A DNA stretch of 64,000 nucleotides from Cenococcum geophilum 1.58 (Eukaryota > Ascomycota > Dothideomycetes > Gloniales > Gloniaceae). Every line of letters begins with the position of its first letter. Position 1 is the stretch's first letter. The notes under the pieces were generated by a model that saw only the letters and a list, made by a program, of their open reading frames with translations, was not told the DNA's origin and did no database searches. This document shows positions 35,339 to 46,506 of the stretch, one piece after another. A program made the position numbers and the translations under genes. Location: contig KV748190.1 of assembly GCA_001692895.1 (NCBI GenBank), forward strand, positions 583,645-647,644, read 5' to 3'.

Positions 35339-35667
35339 CTAATTAATAGATATATAGATTAGGAAATACGCAATAGCTAGCGCTTAAAAAGTAGTACTAG
35401 AAACAGTTTACAATCGCCTAGTTCTTATCTATTTTATTAAAGGAGAAAGCTATATTACCCTTAAAGCTTAAGACTACGTATTAACTTAACTGCTAACGCG
35501 TTAGATCGCCTAGAGAATTATATCTTTACTTAGAGAAGATTACGACCTCCCTTAAGCTTAAGAGAATTTATACTAGCTTTATAGCTAATATAATAGATCA
35601 CTAAGAGAATAGCAATCTTGCTAAAAACACTTTACAGGCCCGACGGCTATAGAGAACATACACACTA

Positions 35668-35763
35668 CCCTTAACCTCAACCTTAACCTTAACCTTAACC
35701 TTAACCCTTAACCTTAACCTTAACCTTAAATCTTAAATCTCAATCTCAAACCTTAAACCTTTA
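35668..35763 (+). repeat. (CCTTAA)n-type tandem repeat in the leader of copia D
   Basis: About 15 imperfect hexamers (ccttaa, with cctcaa, tcttaaa variants at the edges) lie between the 5' LTR and gag. It differs by one base from the fungal telomere unit CCCTAA, so I do not call it telomeric. Confidence 0.85.
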
Positions 35764-35789
35764 TAACCTCTACCTAAACGCATATTGCT

Positions 35790-38700
35790 TTACACTACAA
35801 TAGAGTGGTAAGAAAAGATATTAAAGTATAATAATAGAATTACTACTGCTACAGCTTCTAAAGATAAGCTAGGAGACTATGTAGTAATAAAGGTCTACGT
35901 ATATATATAGGAGAACTTTACAGACTACACACTATAGACAGTATTTAAGGAGGAATTTAAAGGTTTTACTACTAAGGATTTTAAACGCATGCGAACCAAT
36001 ATAAGAGTAAAGTTATGCATCTATTTACTTAAGAGAGGAGTGTATATCGGAAAGTATAATAACAGATATTTAATCTTAGAAGCACTATTCAACCTCCTTT
36101 AAGAAGAAGAGTTTCATAAATGGATAGATAAAGAGATTAGTCTAGCCCTTAATAATATTAAGCCAATAATTACTATAGCTCTATAAGACTAACTTAATTT
36201 AACCTTAGACAAGCTTACTATAGCTCTACTAGCGTTAATACCTTTTTATAGTCCCTTACTAGCTATATAAGCATTACTAGCTCTTCTACTAGCTATTCCA
36301 ACTACTATACTGCCAACTACTCCGATTACTATACCATCAGCTACTCCAATTGCTATACCGCCAGCTACTCTAATCGCTACCTCTACTACCCCTACTACCC
36401 CTCCCAGTCCTTAATCCTCTAATTATAACTAAATCCATACTCTTATTAACTAATTGCTATAGTTGCAGTAACTATAGCAGCCGCAATAGCTACCTATATA
36501 TATACTACCTAAACTAGTTATACCTAGTATGGAGTAAGGACCTAGGCAAGGGCCTAGATATAGTAAAGAGGTGGCTATAATTATAAAGATCTATATAGAT
36601 AACCAAAAGTACAATAGAGTTAGTAATAGCTTTAACTTTAAGTTAACTATCTTTTATAACATCTGTAAGAGATCTAGCTTGCCACTAGAAGGCTATATAG
36701 TAGCATTCCCTAGTATACTAAAAGGGCTTACTTAGGACCACTACTATAATAGTAACCTTAAGTTAAGACCTTTTACGGAAGCCTATAACTATATATAACA
36801 GTTCTTTAAAGGGCCAGAATACTACTATAAGAACCTTACGGAGTAAAATAGCATAACCCTTTAAGGAGTTATGGACGAGAACCCTAATAAGTTAATCTAT
36901 TAGAACTTCTAACTGCTTATAGATAAGCTACTAAAATAACGTTATAGACTACACCTAGACTTCTATATAAACTGTATTCTTATAAATAAGCTAGTTACTG
37001 CTTACTAGGGAGTACTAGTATGCCGTATTACTATCTCTAACCCTTTAGAAGACCTCTCTTAGTTAATTAGTAAACTATAATCCTCTATTATTACGTAGGA
37101 AAAAGAACACCCCCTATAGGCCTTAATAAGATCGTCTTACTAAGCTTTTTTTATAGATTAACGCTACTACCAAAATAACCAGAATTAAGACCGAAACACT
37201 AACCGCTATAGCAGTAATTGCCCCTATAGAACTAACGGCAGACTAAAGGCTAAGTACTACGTCTATAAGAAGGAGGACTGCCATTTATAGAAATATATAA
37301 AGGAGGAGCGTAATTGGTCCAGAGACAATTATAAGAGACACTTTACTAATATTAAGGGCCGTAATAAGGGTAACTTTAATAACTATTTTAAGCAATACGT
37401 TACTGCTTGCGAAAAAGATAAAGATAATAATTTAGACTTTAAAGCCTATATATAAGACGCTAAAGATGCTAATAACTTTAGGAACAATGCCGGAGAACCT
37501 AATAATAGTTCTGCCTATATTACTACCTTTAAAATACTTACCACGGAGAAAGTAACCTCTATAAGCGTAAAGCTAGCCAATAAGGCTTATATATACTTAC
37601 TTACGGCTTTAGAACTTACTATAGAGTCTACTATAAAACCTTATATGGAGACCGACCTATTTGCCTATAGTATGGCTATAACTATAGCGTTATAATACAC
37701 CTTAACGGTCTTTATAAGAATTATAATTAATATAGGTGCTTCGCGTAAGTTTATAGCTAGCTACGGCTAATTTTAAGCTTTATAGGCCGTAGATAAGTCT
37801 ATAAGTCTTAACACGTTAACTAAGGGTTAAGTAACTATCTAATTTAGAATTGGAGTATCTACGTCTATTAGAACTATAGATATTAACAGCCCTATAGGCA
37901 AAGTATAATTCCATATCGTTAAAGCAGATACCCCTTTCCTACTTTGCTTAGTAGATATAGATAGACTTTATATTAAATACGATAACCTAAAAAACGTTAT
38001 TATTACTCGCACTAAAAGGGTGCCAGTAGTTAGATAATTTGGCTACCCATTTCTCTTATAGAGCTTCTCCTTACAGTTCTATTTAGTTAAGTCTTTTAAT
38101 ATAAACCCTTGCTACTTAACTAATGTGGAACTACGACGTCTATACCGTTGATTTAGTCACCCGTTAGTTAATAGACTATAAAAGCTTCTTAATAAGGCTG
38201 GCCACGGCTATAATACTAATAGATCCACTATTAAAGAGCTAACTAAACTCTACTACTATTGCTAGAAGTATAGCAGATCTCTAGGTAGATTTCGCTTCAC
38301 CCTATAAGACAATATTAATTTTAATTATAATATTATTGTCGATATTATATATATTAGCGGCTCCCCCTTATTACACGTAGTTAATAAAGTAACTTAATTT
38401 TAAGCTAGCAGATGGCTATGAGATATTAGCGCTAAGCACACTTAGGACATTCTATAGATGTGCTAAATTAATAGCTACTTAGGACCACTAGACCTAATTA
38501 CTATAGATACTAAAAAGAACTTTACTAGTAAGGAGTTTAAGCACTACGCTGCTACTATAGGAGTAACTATAAAGTTAGTTCTAGTCGAATTATATAATTC
38601 TATTAGAATAGTAGAGCGCTATTATAGTCCGCTATAATAAGCCTACCAAATCATTACAACTAAAATCCCTAAAATTAGCAAGGAGATAGCCCTATAAATG

Positions 38701-40900
38701 GCCTTTAAAGCTATTAATAATACGGCTGGCCTAAAAGGCCTAATCCCTACACTTTTAGTCTTTAGAGCCTACCCCCAAATGGTTAAATCGGACGCGCTAT
38801 TACCTTTAGTTATATAGTAAGCTGCGGCCATTAAGAAAGCAATAGTAGAAATCTAAAAGCTATGAGCTAAATAACAGATTACTAATGCTCTTAATATATA
38901 AAACGGACTATAAACTAACGCTATTTACGGCCTCCTACCTAGTTCGCCTGTCTTAGTCTAGAGAGAAGGCAATACTAGCTAGAGTGGTTATTGGGATAGG
39001 CCACATACGCTACTTACCGTTAATGGTAAGACCTACACCGTAAAGCTACTAAATAGGCCTATAACCTTCCGCTCTATAGTTATAAAACCTTACTTACTGG
39101 ACCTATAAGACCCAGTTAAACTACGAGAGCCTATTAAATTAGCTAAATTAGTACCTTTACTAGCTAAACCTTAATCGTTACCTAAAGCTAAACTATAGCT
39201 ACTGCCAAAGCGAGGTAGAGGTCGCCCCCATAAATACCTATTGCTTATAGCCGTCGCAGACACGGCTACTATAGACGCTATAATAGATACAGGTGCTTTT
39301 ACGGGTGATATTGTAGATATTACTAATATCGCTATTTACTTATAGAACGATAATAACACCTAATTTAGCGCTTTATAATAAAAGGAGGTTATAGGCCTAC
39401 TTAAGAAAGGCGTCTTTAAGATTATTAAGCTACACAATATGCTAAAGGGGGTCAGACTCTTTAACTCATGGTTTATTAATAAGATTAAGAATAAGGGAAC
39501 CAATAGAGCCTTTAAGAAATTACGACTTGTCATATAGGCCTATAATAATTTAGAGAAAGAGCTAGTCCTTACTTAGTTACTAATAATTTAACGGGTTAGC
39601 TAGCGGCTAATTCTCTATATCGCTGCTATACTACTATAGACATAACTCTACCTCTAAGACATCTTATAAGCCTATATTTAGTCTACTACGAACCTAAACC
39701 GCGAGTTTTACGTATAACTACTATATAAGCTAAATAAACAATTAGGAATTAATACGGACTCCGTTTTAAAGGTTATAAAACCACTTTATAGAGTACCTAA
39801 AGCTAGAAACCACTAGTTTAAGACCTACTATTTATACTACATTAATTAGCTGTAAATAGACCAGTCTATATACGACCCTTGCTTGCTCTACAGTAATAAG
39901 CCTTTTAGAATCGTTGGCCTATAGACTAATAATATACTATTCCTCGTAGATAATACCTTTATAGAGGCTAAATAAAGCGAACTATATAAGGCCAAATTTA
40001 TGGCTAAGGAGTAAGAGTAATTAACCACTAATATACCAATTAAGTTTAACGGAGGACTTATTTAATTAATATAAAATAGGAGTATTATACTAACGTAAAA
40101 GCACCAGTGTGAGAACCTTAGTGTGGTTAATACTATGCTAGTAGATAGCACTAGCTCTAGAGGAGTTACATATAGCCTACTTACGCTAAAGAACTAGTAT
40201 ATTGCTTAACGCGCTAGAGAAGCCTATATTGCCTTAGTCTGTTAGCCAAAGGCCTTATTTAACCTATCCTTTGCTACCTAGGTAATTAACCCAGTTAAAG
40301 ATAATATAAAGAGTCTTAATAAGCAATTAAGCTGGTAGATTAAGAACGCAAATAGAGGCCTAAAGTTTGTTAAGCTAGATATTAACACCTTATAACTCCT
40401 GGTATTTATAGACGCTTCCTTCGCCAATAATAAGGACTTATCTTCGTAAATTAGCTACGTACTTATACTAGCAGACGCCTTAAATAAGGTAAATATTGTT
40501 TACTAGTCCTTAATTAAGTGCAAAAGAGTTACTAGGAGTGTATTAGCCTTAGAGTTATATGGTATAGCGTATGGTTTTAATATAGGCGCTATAATTAAAT
40601 CCACGCTAGATAAGGTCTTATAGGTTAACTTACTACTTATTCTCTATACTAATTTAAAGTCTTTATATAACTATCTTATCTAACTAGGAACTACGCAAGA
40701 GAAACGCTTAATAATTAATATAATGTGCCTTCGCTAAGCTTATAAATAAAGACAGATTACTAAAGTTAAGTAGATTAATAGAGATACTAACCCTATAAAC
40801 GCTATAATAAAGGGTAAGCCCTATACAGCACTATTATAGCTTATTAACACAAATCAAGTTAAATTATAGGCCGTAGGGTAGGTTAAGCAAACGGATTTAA
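35790..40900 (+). pseudogene. gag-pol of copia D (RIP-mutated)
   Basis: Gag about 35790-37400, with a repeated Thr-Pro-Ile/Ala-Ile region (36290-36400) and a zinc-motif remnant near 37255-37310. Protease near 37721-37750 ('INIGASRKFIASYG'). Integrase about 38330-38800 ('IVDIIYISGSPLLHVVNK'). RT about 39450-40400 ('FINKIKNKGTNRAFKKL', 'LQTNNILFLVDN'). RNase H about 40420-40900 ('FIDASFANNKDLSS', 'IKCKRVTRSVLALELYG'). Stops are RIP type. Confidence 0.85.
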
Positions 40901-40971
40901 CTTTAGTTTAGTGTTAGCGCTAGTACTAAGCAAGCTAATAGCGATTTTCCATTCTAGGGATGAAGTTAGGT

Positions 40972-41030
40972 TCGGTAGAATTTAGCAGAATTTGGCAGAA
41001 TTTGGTAATATGGCAGAATTTAGTAGAAAG
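40972..41030 (+). repeat. Short tandem repeat (ggcagaattt)n near the 3' end of copia D
   Basis: Five imperfect units of g(g/c)(c/t)agaattt(g/a) follow the end of pol. No function is apparent. Confidence 0.7.
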
Positions 41031-41112
41031 TCGCTATTACGTATACGTTACGAGTAGTCTAGAAGACTTAACTTTGGAGTGTAGATTAGCCTTCTTTTTA
41101 GAGTTGCTTTAG

Positions 41113-41283
41113 TGTTGGAACATTAATTACGTAACGTAGTTACGGGACTACAAAGCGAGACTAACTGTCTAACCTTAGAGCAACCCCTTTCTTCTAGACA
41201 ACAATTAACTACCAACTTTAACACCGCATACGTACCACTACAAGTGATATTCGTGCACGTTGATAAAGAGAGTTATACTGACA
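41113..41283 (+). repeat. 3' LTR of copia D
   Basis: 171 bp, tgttggaacatta...actgaca, followed by target duplication cttat. Confidence 0.9.
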
Positions 41284-41288
41284 CTTAT

Positions 41289-41765
41289 TATAGATTGGGT
41301 ATATACTAGTACTAGCAGACTTATTAAATAAGGCGAACATTGTCTACTAGTCCTTAGTTAAGTGTAAGAGAATCACTAGAAGTGTACTAGCCTCCGAATT
41401 ATATACTATGGCCTATAGTTTTAACATTAGCGCTGCAATTAAGACTACAGTCGAATTATAACTTAATATTAGCCTACTGCTTATTCTTTGCACCGATTTA
41501 AAGTTGATTTATAAATGCCTTGTTAAACTAGGAACTATATAGGAGAAGAGACTTATAATTAATGTTATGTGCCTATGTTAGTTATATAAAAGACGCGAAA
41601 TAGCTAAAGTTAAGTGGATTGATAGAGATAGTAACTCTGCGGACGCTATGACTAAAAGCAAACCGTTATTAGCTCTTAAGCGACTTATTAACACAAACCG
41701 AATTGAGTTGAAGACAGTAGAATGGGTAGAACGTGCTACTGACAATAGTACTGATATAAAGGTAT
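41289..41765 (+). pseudogene. RNase H end of copia C pol, displaced by copia D (RIP-mutated)
   Basis: It resumes with 'IGYILVLADLLNKANIVYQS' in the frame left at 35167. It then reads 'KCKRITRSVLASELYTMAY' and 'DRDSNSADAMTKSKP', the typical copia RNase H ending. The purine-rich tract at 41770-41812 before the 3' LTR is the likely plus-strand primer. Confidence 0.85.
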
Positions 41766-41873
41766 AGGGTAAGGAAGGGAGGAAGGAAGAAAAGAAAGAG
41801 AAGTATATATATGGATTTTTGAACTACACACTTGTAGAATATTAGTCCTTTGTATTTTCTAAAGTACTCCTAG

Positions 41874-42102
41874 TGTAGCTAGAATATATTGCACTGTAAT
41901 AGGAGGTAAATTGCCGCCACGTGTGGCAAGTTGCCGTTACGTAAGGCAAGTTGCCGTCACGTGTTACTGCGGCGCTAGCGTGGTAAGGAACCTTAAGTTC
42001 CTCACCCTTCTTTGTATTGAAAAGACAACATCTATCTACAATACCGCATAGTATATATCATTGTGATATATATATTCTGCACGTTGTTAAAGCATACCAA
42101 CA
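41874..42102 (+). repeat. 3' LTR of copia C
   Basis: 229 bp, tgtagctagaatatattgca...accaaca, followed by ataag. It differs from the 5' copy mainly by C/T and G/A. Confidence 0.92.
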
Positions 42103-43504
42103 ATAAGTATTAATTAAGAGTAAGGCCTTAAGTTATATCGTACTTTCCACAATATAAAGGCGATCCTTTTTATCTATAGTATCCTAAGTTCTACTATATA
42201 AAGCTTATTCTTTATTATCCGTAAAGGGAGTATAAGAAAGTGGCTACTTATACTAATAGATTTAGGGCCCCTAATTATATGGCTTCCTATTAGGCTTATA
42301 TTAACTCTTATTAGTACCTACTTAACTACTTCTACAATTAGAAACTAGAGGAAGGTTGCGAAACTGCTAATAATATTAATAAGTTTAAGGGCGATTTCGT
42401 AGATAACTTAGAGCTATACTAGTCCTTTAAGGCCCTATATACCCGCGTTTAAAATACTAATAAAGTTAAAATTAAGAATCCTAATAGGCTTAGTAATAGG
42501 GAGCTTAATTATAACTACGACTAGAGTATATATTAGGGTATATACCCACAGCTTAATAAGAGGACTTATTGGTAGGAAGTACGACTATAGTCTCTACTAT
42601 AGAGCCGCCTATCCTAAATAGTAACTCCGTCCTCCTTATAACTAGGCCAGCGTTATATCTATAATATTATAGTTAATTACTACAGGTAGATCTAAGTAGG
42701 CCTTAGCCCCTCCCTACTGCAGATTAACGTTAATAGAGAGGTAGGAGCTGGTAAATTATATCTTATTACTGTCCTTTCTACTATACTCTATAATATAGTA
42801 AGGGCTAATAATAAGCCAATACTATTAGCTTAAGCGGCCCCTACTAGGGTAGCTGCCTTTAATATTAACGGCAGAACTATATATAATCTATTAAGGTTGC
42901 CAGTAAATCGCCCGTTTAAGGACTTACCTACTACTAGTCTTACACCTCTATAATAAGCTTTTAAGGATATTCACTATCTCGTCCTTAATGAGAAATCTAT
43001 AATTAGGCAAGTATATCTAGCCTAGATTAATCACGGCCTCCGTTAAATCTATTTTATGCGTAATAATAACTACTTTAGAGGCTTAAACATCTTACTAGTA
43101 GGCGATTTCCATTAGCTTCCCCTTATAAATTAGGCGGCCTTATATAGCAATCTACCCGCTAGGCTGTTAGAGCTCGCTAGCTATAAAAAAGAAGCCTATA
43201 AGGCAATTAACCGAACTACTATTCTAGATTAAGTTATATAGTAGGGCGGTAATAACGCTAAGAGCTCTATATTTAGGACTGCCCTTATAAAGCTATATAG
43301 TAATTCTATAAGTAAATCAACCTAGAAGCTTCTTTTAACTAGGTATAAGTAGGGCCTATCCACTAATAAGGTTACGGGCTTTAATAATATAATTCAGCTA
43401 TATGGCACACGCACTACTATAGGTAAGTATAACACTACTTAGCTTCGCGACCTTTTACAGCTAGTAGTAGCTATTAAGTTAGTTAATACTAGTATCCCTT
43501 GCAA
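42103..43504 (+). pseudogene. Helitron protein, PIF1-type helicase piece (RIP-mutated)
   Basis: The frame continues from 30184 with 'ISYFPQYKGDP' and 'FYYIKLILYYPQRE'. The helicase core follows: 'INVNREVGAGKLYLI' (Walker A, about 42730-42768), 'ILLAQAAPTRVAAFNINGRT', 'LVLNEKSII' and 'LLVGDFHQLPLIN' (about 43090-43130). This order (Rep then PIF1 helicase) defines Helitron RepHel proteins, which transpose by rolling circle. It breaks off at 43504 before the C-terminal helicase motifs. Confidence 0.82.
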
Positions 43505-43857
43505 CGTTAGGGTCCTTAGAGTAGGTGGTCCGTGCGGGAACACCGTTTTCAAATCAACGCGTGTATCTATATAGAATTCAATCATCAATTACACCACCAC
43601 TATGCCTTCTAATCGTGATAGAATTAATATAGACCTTGTTTAGAAGACTTAATGCGACGTCCCTCCAAATAAGACTGCGAAAATAGCTCCTCCTAAGCCC
43701 TCCGTTGCCCAAATTCGATCCTCTCCAATTAGGACCACCATATTTCTGAGCACGGGTACCGAATTTAGCTAATCTAATTGGTTGGTTCTTATCGATAACC
43801 TGAGGACCCATTTTGACGTTATAAGGGATAGGTATACGGAAAGTCATTTCTAATTAG
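43505..43857. mobile_element. 353-bp RIP-poor insert in the Helitron helicase, flanked by tgcaa
   Basis: The Helitron frame ends at 'SIPCN' and resumes after this segment with 'TIENLALYISAKVIL'. A 5-bp direct repeat tgcaa is found at 43500-43504 and 43858-43862. Inside, composition is normal and a minus-strand frame of 89 codons (43847-43578, starting 'MTFRIPIPYNVKMGPQ') is intact. I do not recognise its protein, and it may be chance. The ends show no obvious inverted repeats and are not LTR-like. A short non-autonomous element or other late insertion is inferred. Confidence 0.5.
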
Positions 43858-44645
43858 TGCAATACTATAGAGAATCTAGCCCTATATATTAGCGCGAAAG
43901 TAATACTAATATAGAATATCTAGATTGAACTAGGCTTAGTAAACGGTACTACTAGTATAATTAAAGATGTTATATAAATGGGACACGTGGATATTAAAAA
44001 GGATTAGCCTCAGTCACTACTAATTATAGTAGATAGGTATAACAGACCTACCCTATTTACTTAGCAGGATGGTAAGAAAGTTATCCCTATATTTTCTATG
44101 CTTTATAAGTAGGAGGGTATAAGAGGCTCTTACTTATAGCGTCAATTTCTAATTACTTTAGCTTTTACTCTTACCGTATATAAAAGCTAGGGCCTAATAC
44201 TTAATTAGGTGGTTCTAAATATTAAGGAAAAGGATAAAATAGCTAGGCTAACCTATATAGCAATCTTATAAGTTAAGAAGCTTTTAGGGCTTATATTTAA
44301 ACGTAGGTTTAATATAGAACGATTTTAGTTATCTATAAGTAAGACTAAAGAGGTATAATAAGAAGATTTTACACGGAGGTAGTAGCAACTACTTATAAAC
44401 GACTTTTCCTAATTAGGAAATTATATACTAGCTTAGAGGTAAGCGGAGAATATAGTATTTATCTTAGTTTCCTAACTTTTAAACAGCTTAACCGCGAAAT
44501 CTAATTTTCTAAATTTTAACCTCCCTATCCGTCCTACCTTCTTACCGCCTTTAGAGCTGTTAGATATACATATAATAGTATATAAGGAGAATTAGCAGTA
44601 CTACCGGATTAATATTACTGCTATCTATAGCATTAATTAATTTTT
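43858..44645 (+). pseudogene. Helitron protein, C-terminal helicase piece (RIP-mutated)
   Basis: It reads 'GLVNGTTGIIKDV'-like text, 'QFLITLAFTLTVYKSQGLIL' (helicase motif VI region 'T.HKSQG', with His read Tyr), 'VVLNIKEKDKIARLTYIAI' and 'FKRRFNIERF'. The protein fades into non-coding AT sequence at about 44640. No CTRR/hairpin Helitron end could be fixed with confidence. Confidence 0.78.
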
Positions 44646-45479
44646 AAAAATTTTTAATTTTTTTTAAAGGGCGGAAATGTCGCTTATATAAGAAGTTACG
44701 TAACCTCTAAGAATACTTAGGACGGTATATTAGCAGCTACAACTTCTCTACACTATAGTTAAGATTTTATATATACTGCACCTAGAGCTACTTATAATAA
44801 CTATTACCTATAAATCTACCAATTTATAAATTAAAAATTAGACGTAGTTAGAGCTGTTAGTAGGGGTTATTAATCACGCTCCCCGTAATAAAATTTTAGA
44901 TTTTGGTAATCTAAACTAATAAATTAAATTAAAAGTTCGGAACGTCTAAATAAGGTTCTGCTAAGACGCTAGCTAAACCCTAACCTAAACCCTTTCTAAC
45001 CTATTAAATTCTAAAAATAACAACCTTTACTAAATTAAAAATCAACCTTATCCTTAATAAGCTATCTAATTAGATTTAATAGTTCTTTATTATCTAAAAC
45101 ACAGCTAAAACTAATAAGGTATAGCAGTATATTAACCTATCTAAGAAGAAAGACAATCTTCTAAAGCTAGAACTACTAAGTTGGCCTATACTAAGGGATA
45201 TACTACCTACGGCTATATTAATAGTAAAGCTAGACCTAAACTAGCTTACTACCTATAACTAGCTCTACGCCAAATATAAGGACGATTTACGCGTATACTA
45301 GAAGCAAAAATAGGCTATAAACGATATTAATAACTATATCATTCGCACCATATTGGTAGCCTACCTTTTACTTATTAATAGCCTTAGTAGTCAGTTACAT
45401 TAAATATTTAAGGCGTCTCTACTACTATAGTAGCCACTATAGTAACAGAGATACCCTGTATTTTGGTAAGCAATTAAGC
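44646..45479 (+). other. AT-rich RIP sequence, possible gag-like remnant
   Basis: 44646-44950 resembles part of 46600-46740 (see repeat). From about 45080 a frame with RIP stops reads 'LTTYNQLYAKYKDDLRVYQ', 'QAINDINNYIIRTILVAYLL' and 'HQIFKASLLLL'. This is vaguely like a copia gag (UBN2 type), but I cannot assign it. No other feature is visible. Confidence 0.3.
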
Positions 45480-46506
45480 CTATTTTATATAAGAATCTTA
45501 TACTATTAGTACTTACTAAATTACATACTTATAGGGCCTCCTCCCGTCTATAAATACTCCCTCCTTACCTTCCTCTCTTTTTCTTTCTTCTTCCTTATAA
45601 GAGCTAGAGGTGCTTTAATATCCCTCCCTAGTCCCTACTAAGGGATCTATTAGTTAATATAGCAATATAAATAGCATTAAATAACAAGATAAGTAAGAAA
45701 GGAGATAGGAAGGACGGAGGGGCGTCTAGTAGGTATTAGTTAAGTAACGTTAATATCTATATTATAGCTGCCTAATCTCCTATACTTATAGGCCTCCTCC
45801 CGTCTATAAATACTCCCTCCTCTATACCTTCCTTTCTTCTTTTTTTCTTCCTTATAAGAGCTAAAGGTACTCTAATACTCCTCCCTAGTCCCTACTAAGG
45901 GATCTATTAGTTAATATAGCGATATAAACAGCATCTAACAAGGAGATAGGTAAGAGAGGAGATAAGAAGGACGGAGGGGCGTCTAGTAGGTGTTAGTTAA
46001 GCAATATTAATATCTATATTATAGCTACCTAATCTCCCGTTCGTAGGCCTCCTCCTATTTATAAATACTCCCTCCTCTATACCTTCCTTTTTTCTTTTCT
46101 TCTTCCTTATAAGAGCTAGAGGTGCTTTAATACTCCTCCCTAGTCCCCACTAAGGGATCTATTAGTCGATGTAGCGATATAGATAGCATCTAACAAGGAG
46201 ATAGGTAAGAGAGGAGATAGAAAGGACGGAGGGGCGTCCGGTAGGTNTTAGTTAAGNAATNTTAATNTCTATATTATAGCTGCCTAATCTCCCGTTTATA
46301 GGCCTCCTCCCGTCTATAAATACTCCCTCCTCTATACCTTCCTCTTTTCTTCTTTCTTCTTCCTTATAAGAGCTAGAGGCGCTCTAATACCCCTCCCTAA
46401 TCTTTACTAAGGGATCTATTGGTTAATATAGCGATATAAACAGCATTAAATAAGGAGATAGGAAGGACGGAGGAACCTCTAGTAGGTGTTAGTTAAGCAA
46501 TATTAA
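45480..46506 (+). repeat. Tandem array of LTR-like units (period about 255 bp)
   Basis: Four successive copies have gcctcctccc anchors at 45536, 45792, 46047 and 46302. Each full unit is a 205-207 bp block that starts TGTTAG (or RIP form TATTAG), contains tataaatactccctcc and ends in CTAACA: 45734-45940, 45991-46195 and 46246-46452. Blocks are separated by purine-rich spacers of 34-50 bp ('gataggaaggacggaggggcg'). The first copy is truncated on the left and a fifth stops after about 20 bp at 46506. TG..CA ends, a TATA box and a purine tract resemble LTRs joined by a tiny internal region, as in a TRIM element amplified by unequal exchange. N bases occur at 46247-46267. Confidence 0.75.

Larger units (their letters stand above)
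35168..41283 (+). mobile_element. Ty1/copia LTR retrotransposon D, nested in copia C, RIP-inactivated
   Basis: A 6116-bp element with 171-bp LTRs (TGTCGGAACATTA...ACTRACA) and a perfect target duplication cttat (35163-35167 and 41284-41288). It is related to C in gag-pol but has unrelated LTR sequence and length. It interrupts C between 'NKDLLL' and 'IGYILVLAD', a text that is continuous in D's own RNase H (about 40430-40480). D is therefore younger than C. Confidence 0.92.
30185..42102 (+). mobile_element. Ty1/copia LTR retrotransposon C, RIP-inactivated, carrying nested copia D
   Basis: 11,918 bp as it lies (5802 bp without element D). The 229-bp LTRs begin TGTAGCTAG, and the perfect 5-bp target duplication is ataag (30180-30184 and 42103-42107). 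The gag-pol order protease, integrase, RT, RNase H marks it as copia. It is inserted in the Helitron frame, which is restored when the element and one ataag are removed. Element D sits in the RNase H start. Confidence 0.92.

Noticed and set aside
35668-35763. Possible interstitial telomere
   Set aside because: The unit is CCTTAA, not CCCTAA, and CCC-to-CCT is not a CpA RIP change here; it lies within a retrotransposon leader.
45480-46506. CRISPR-like array
   Set aside because: Units are about 205 bp repeats with short conserved spacers, the opposite of CRISPR architecture, and the genome is fungal.
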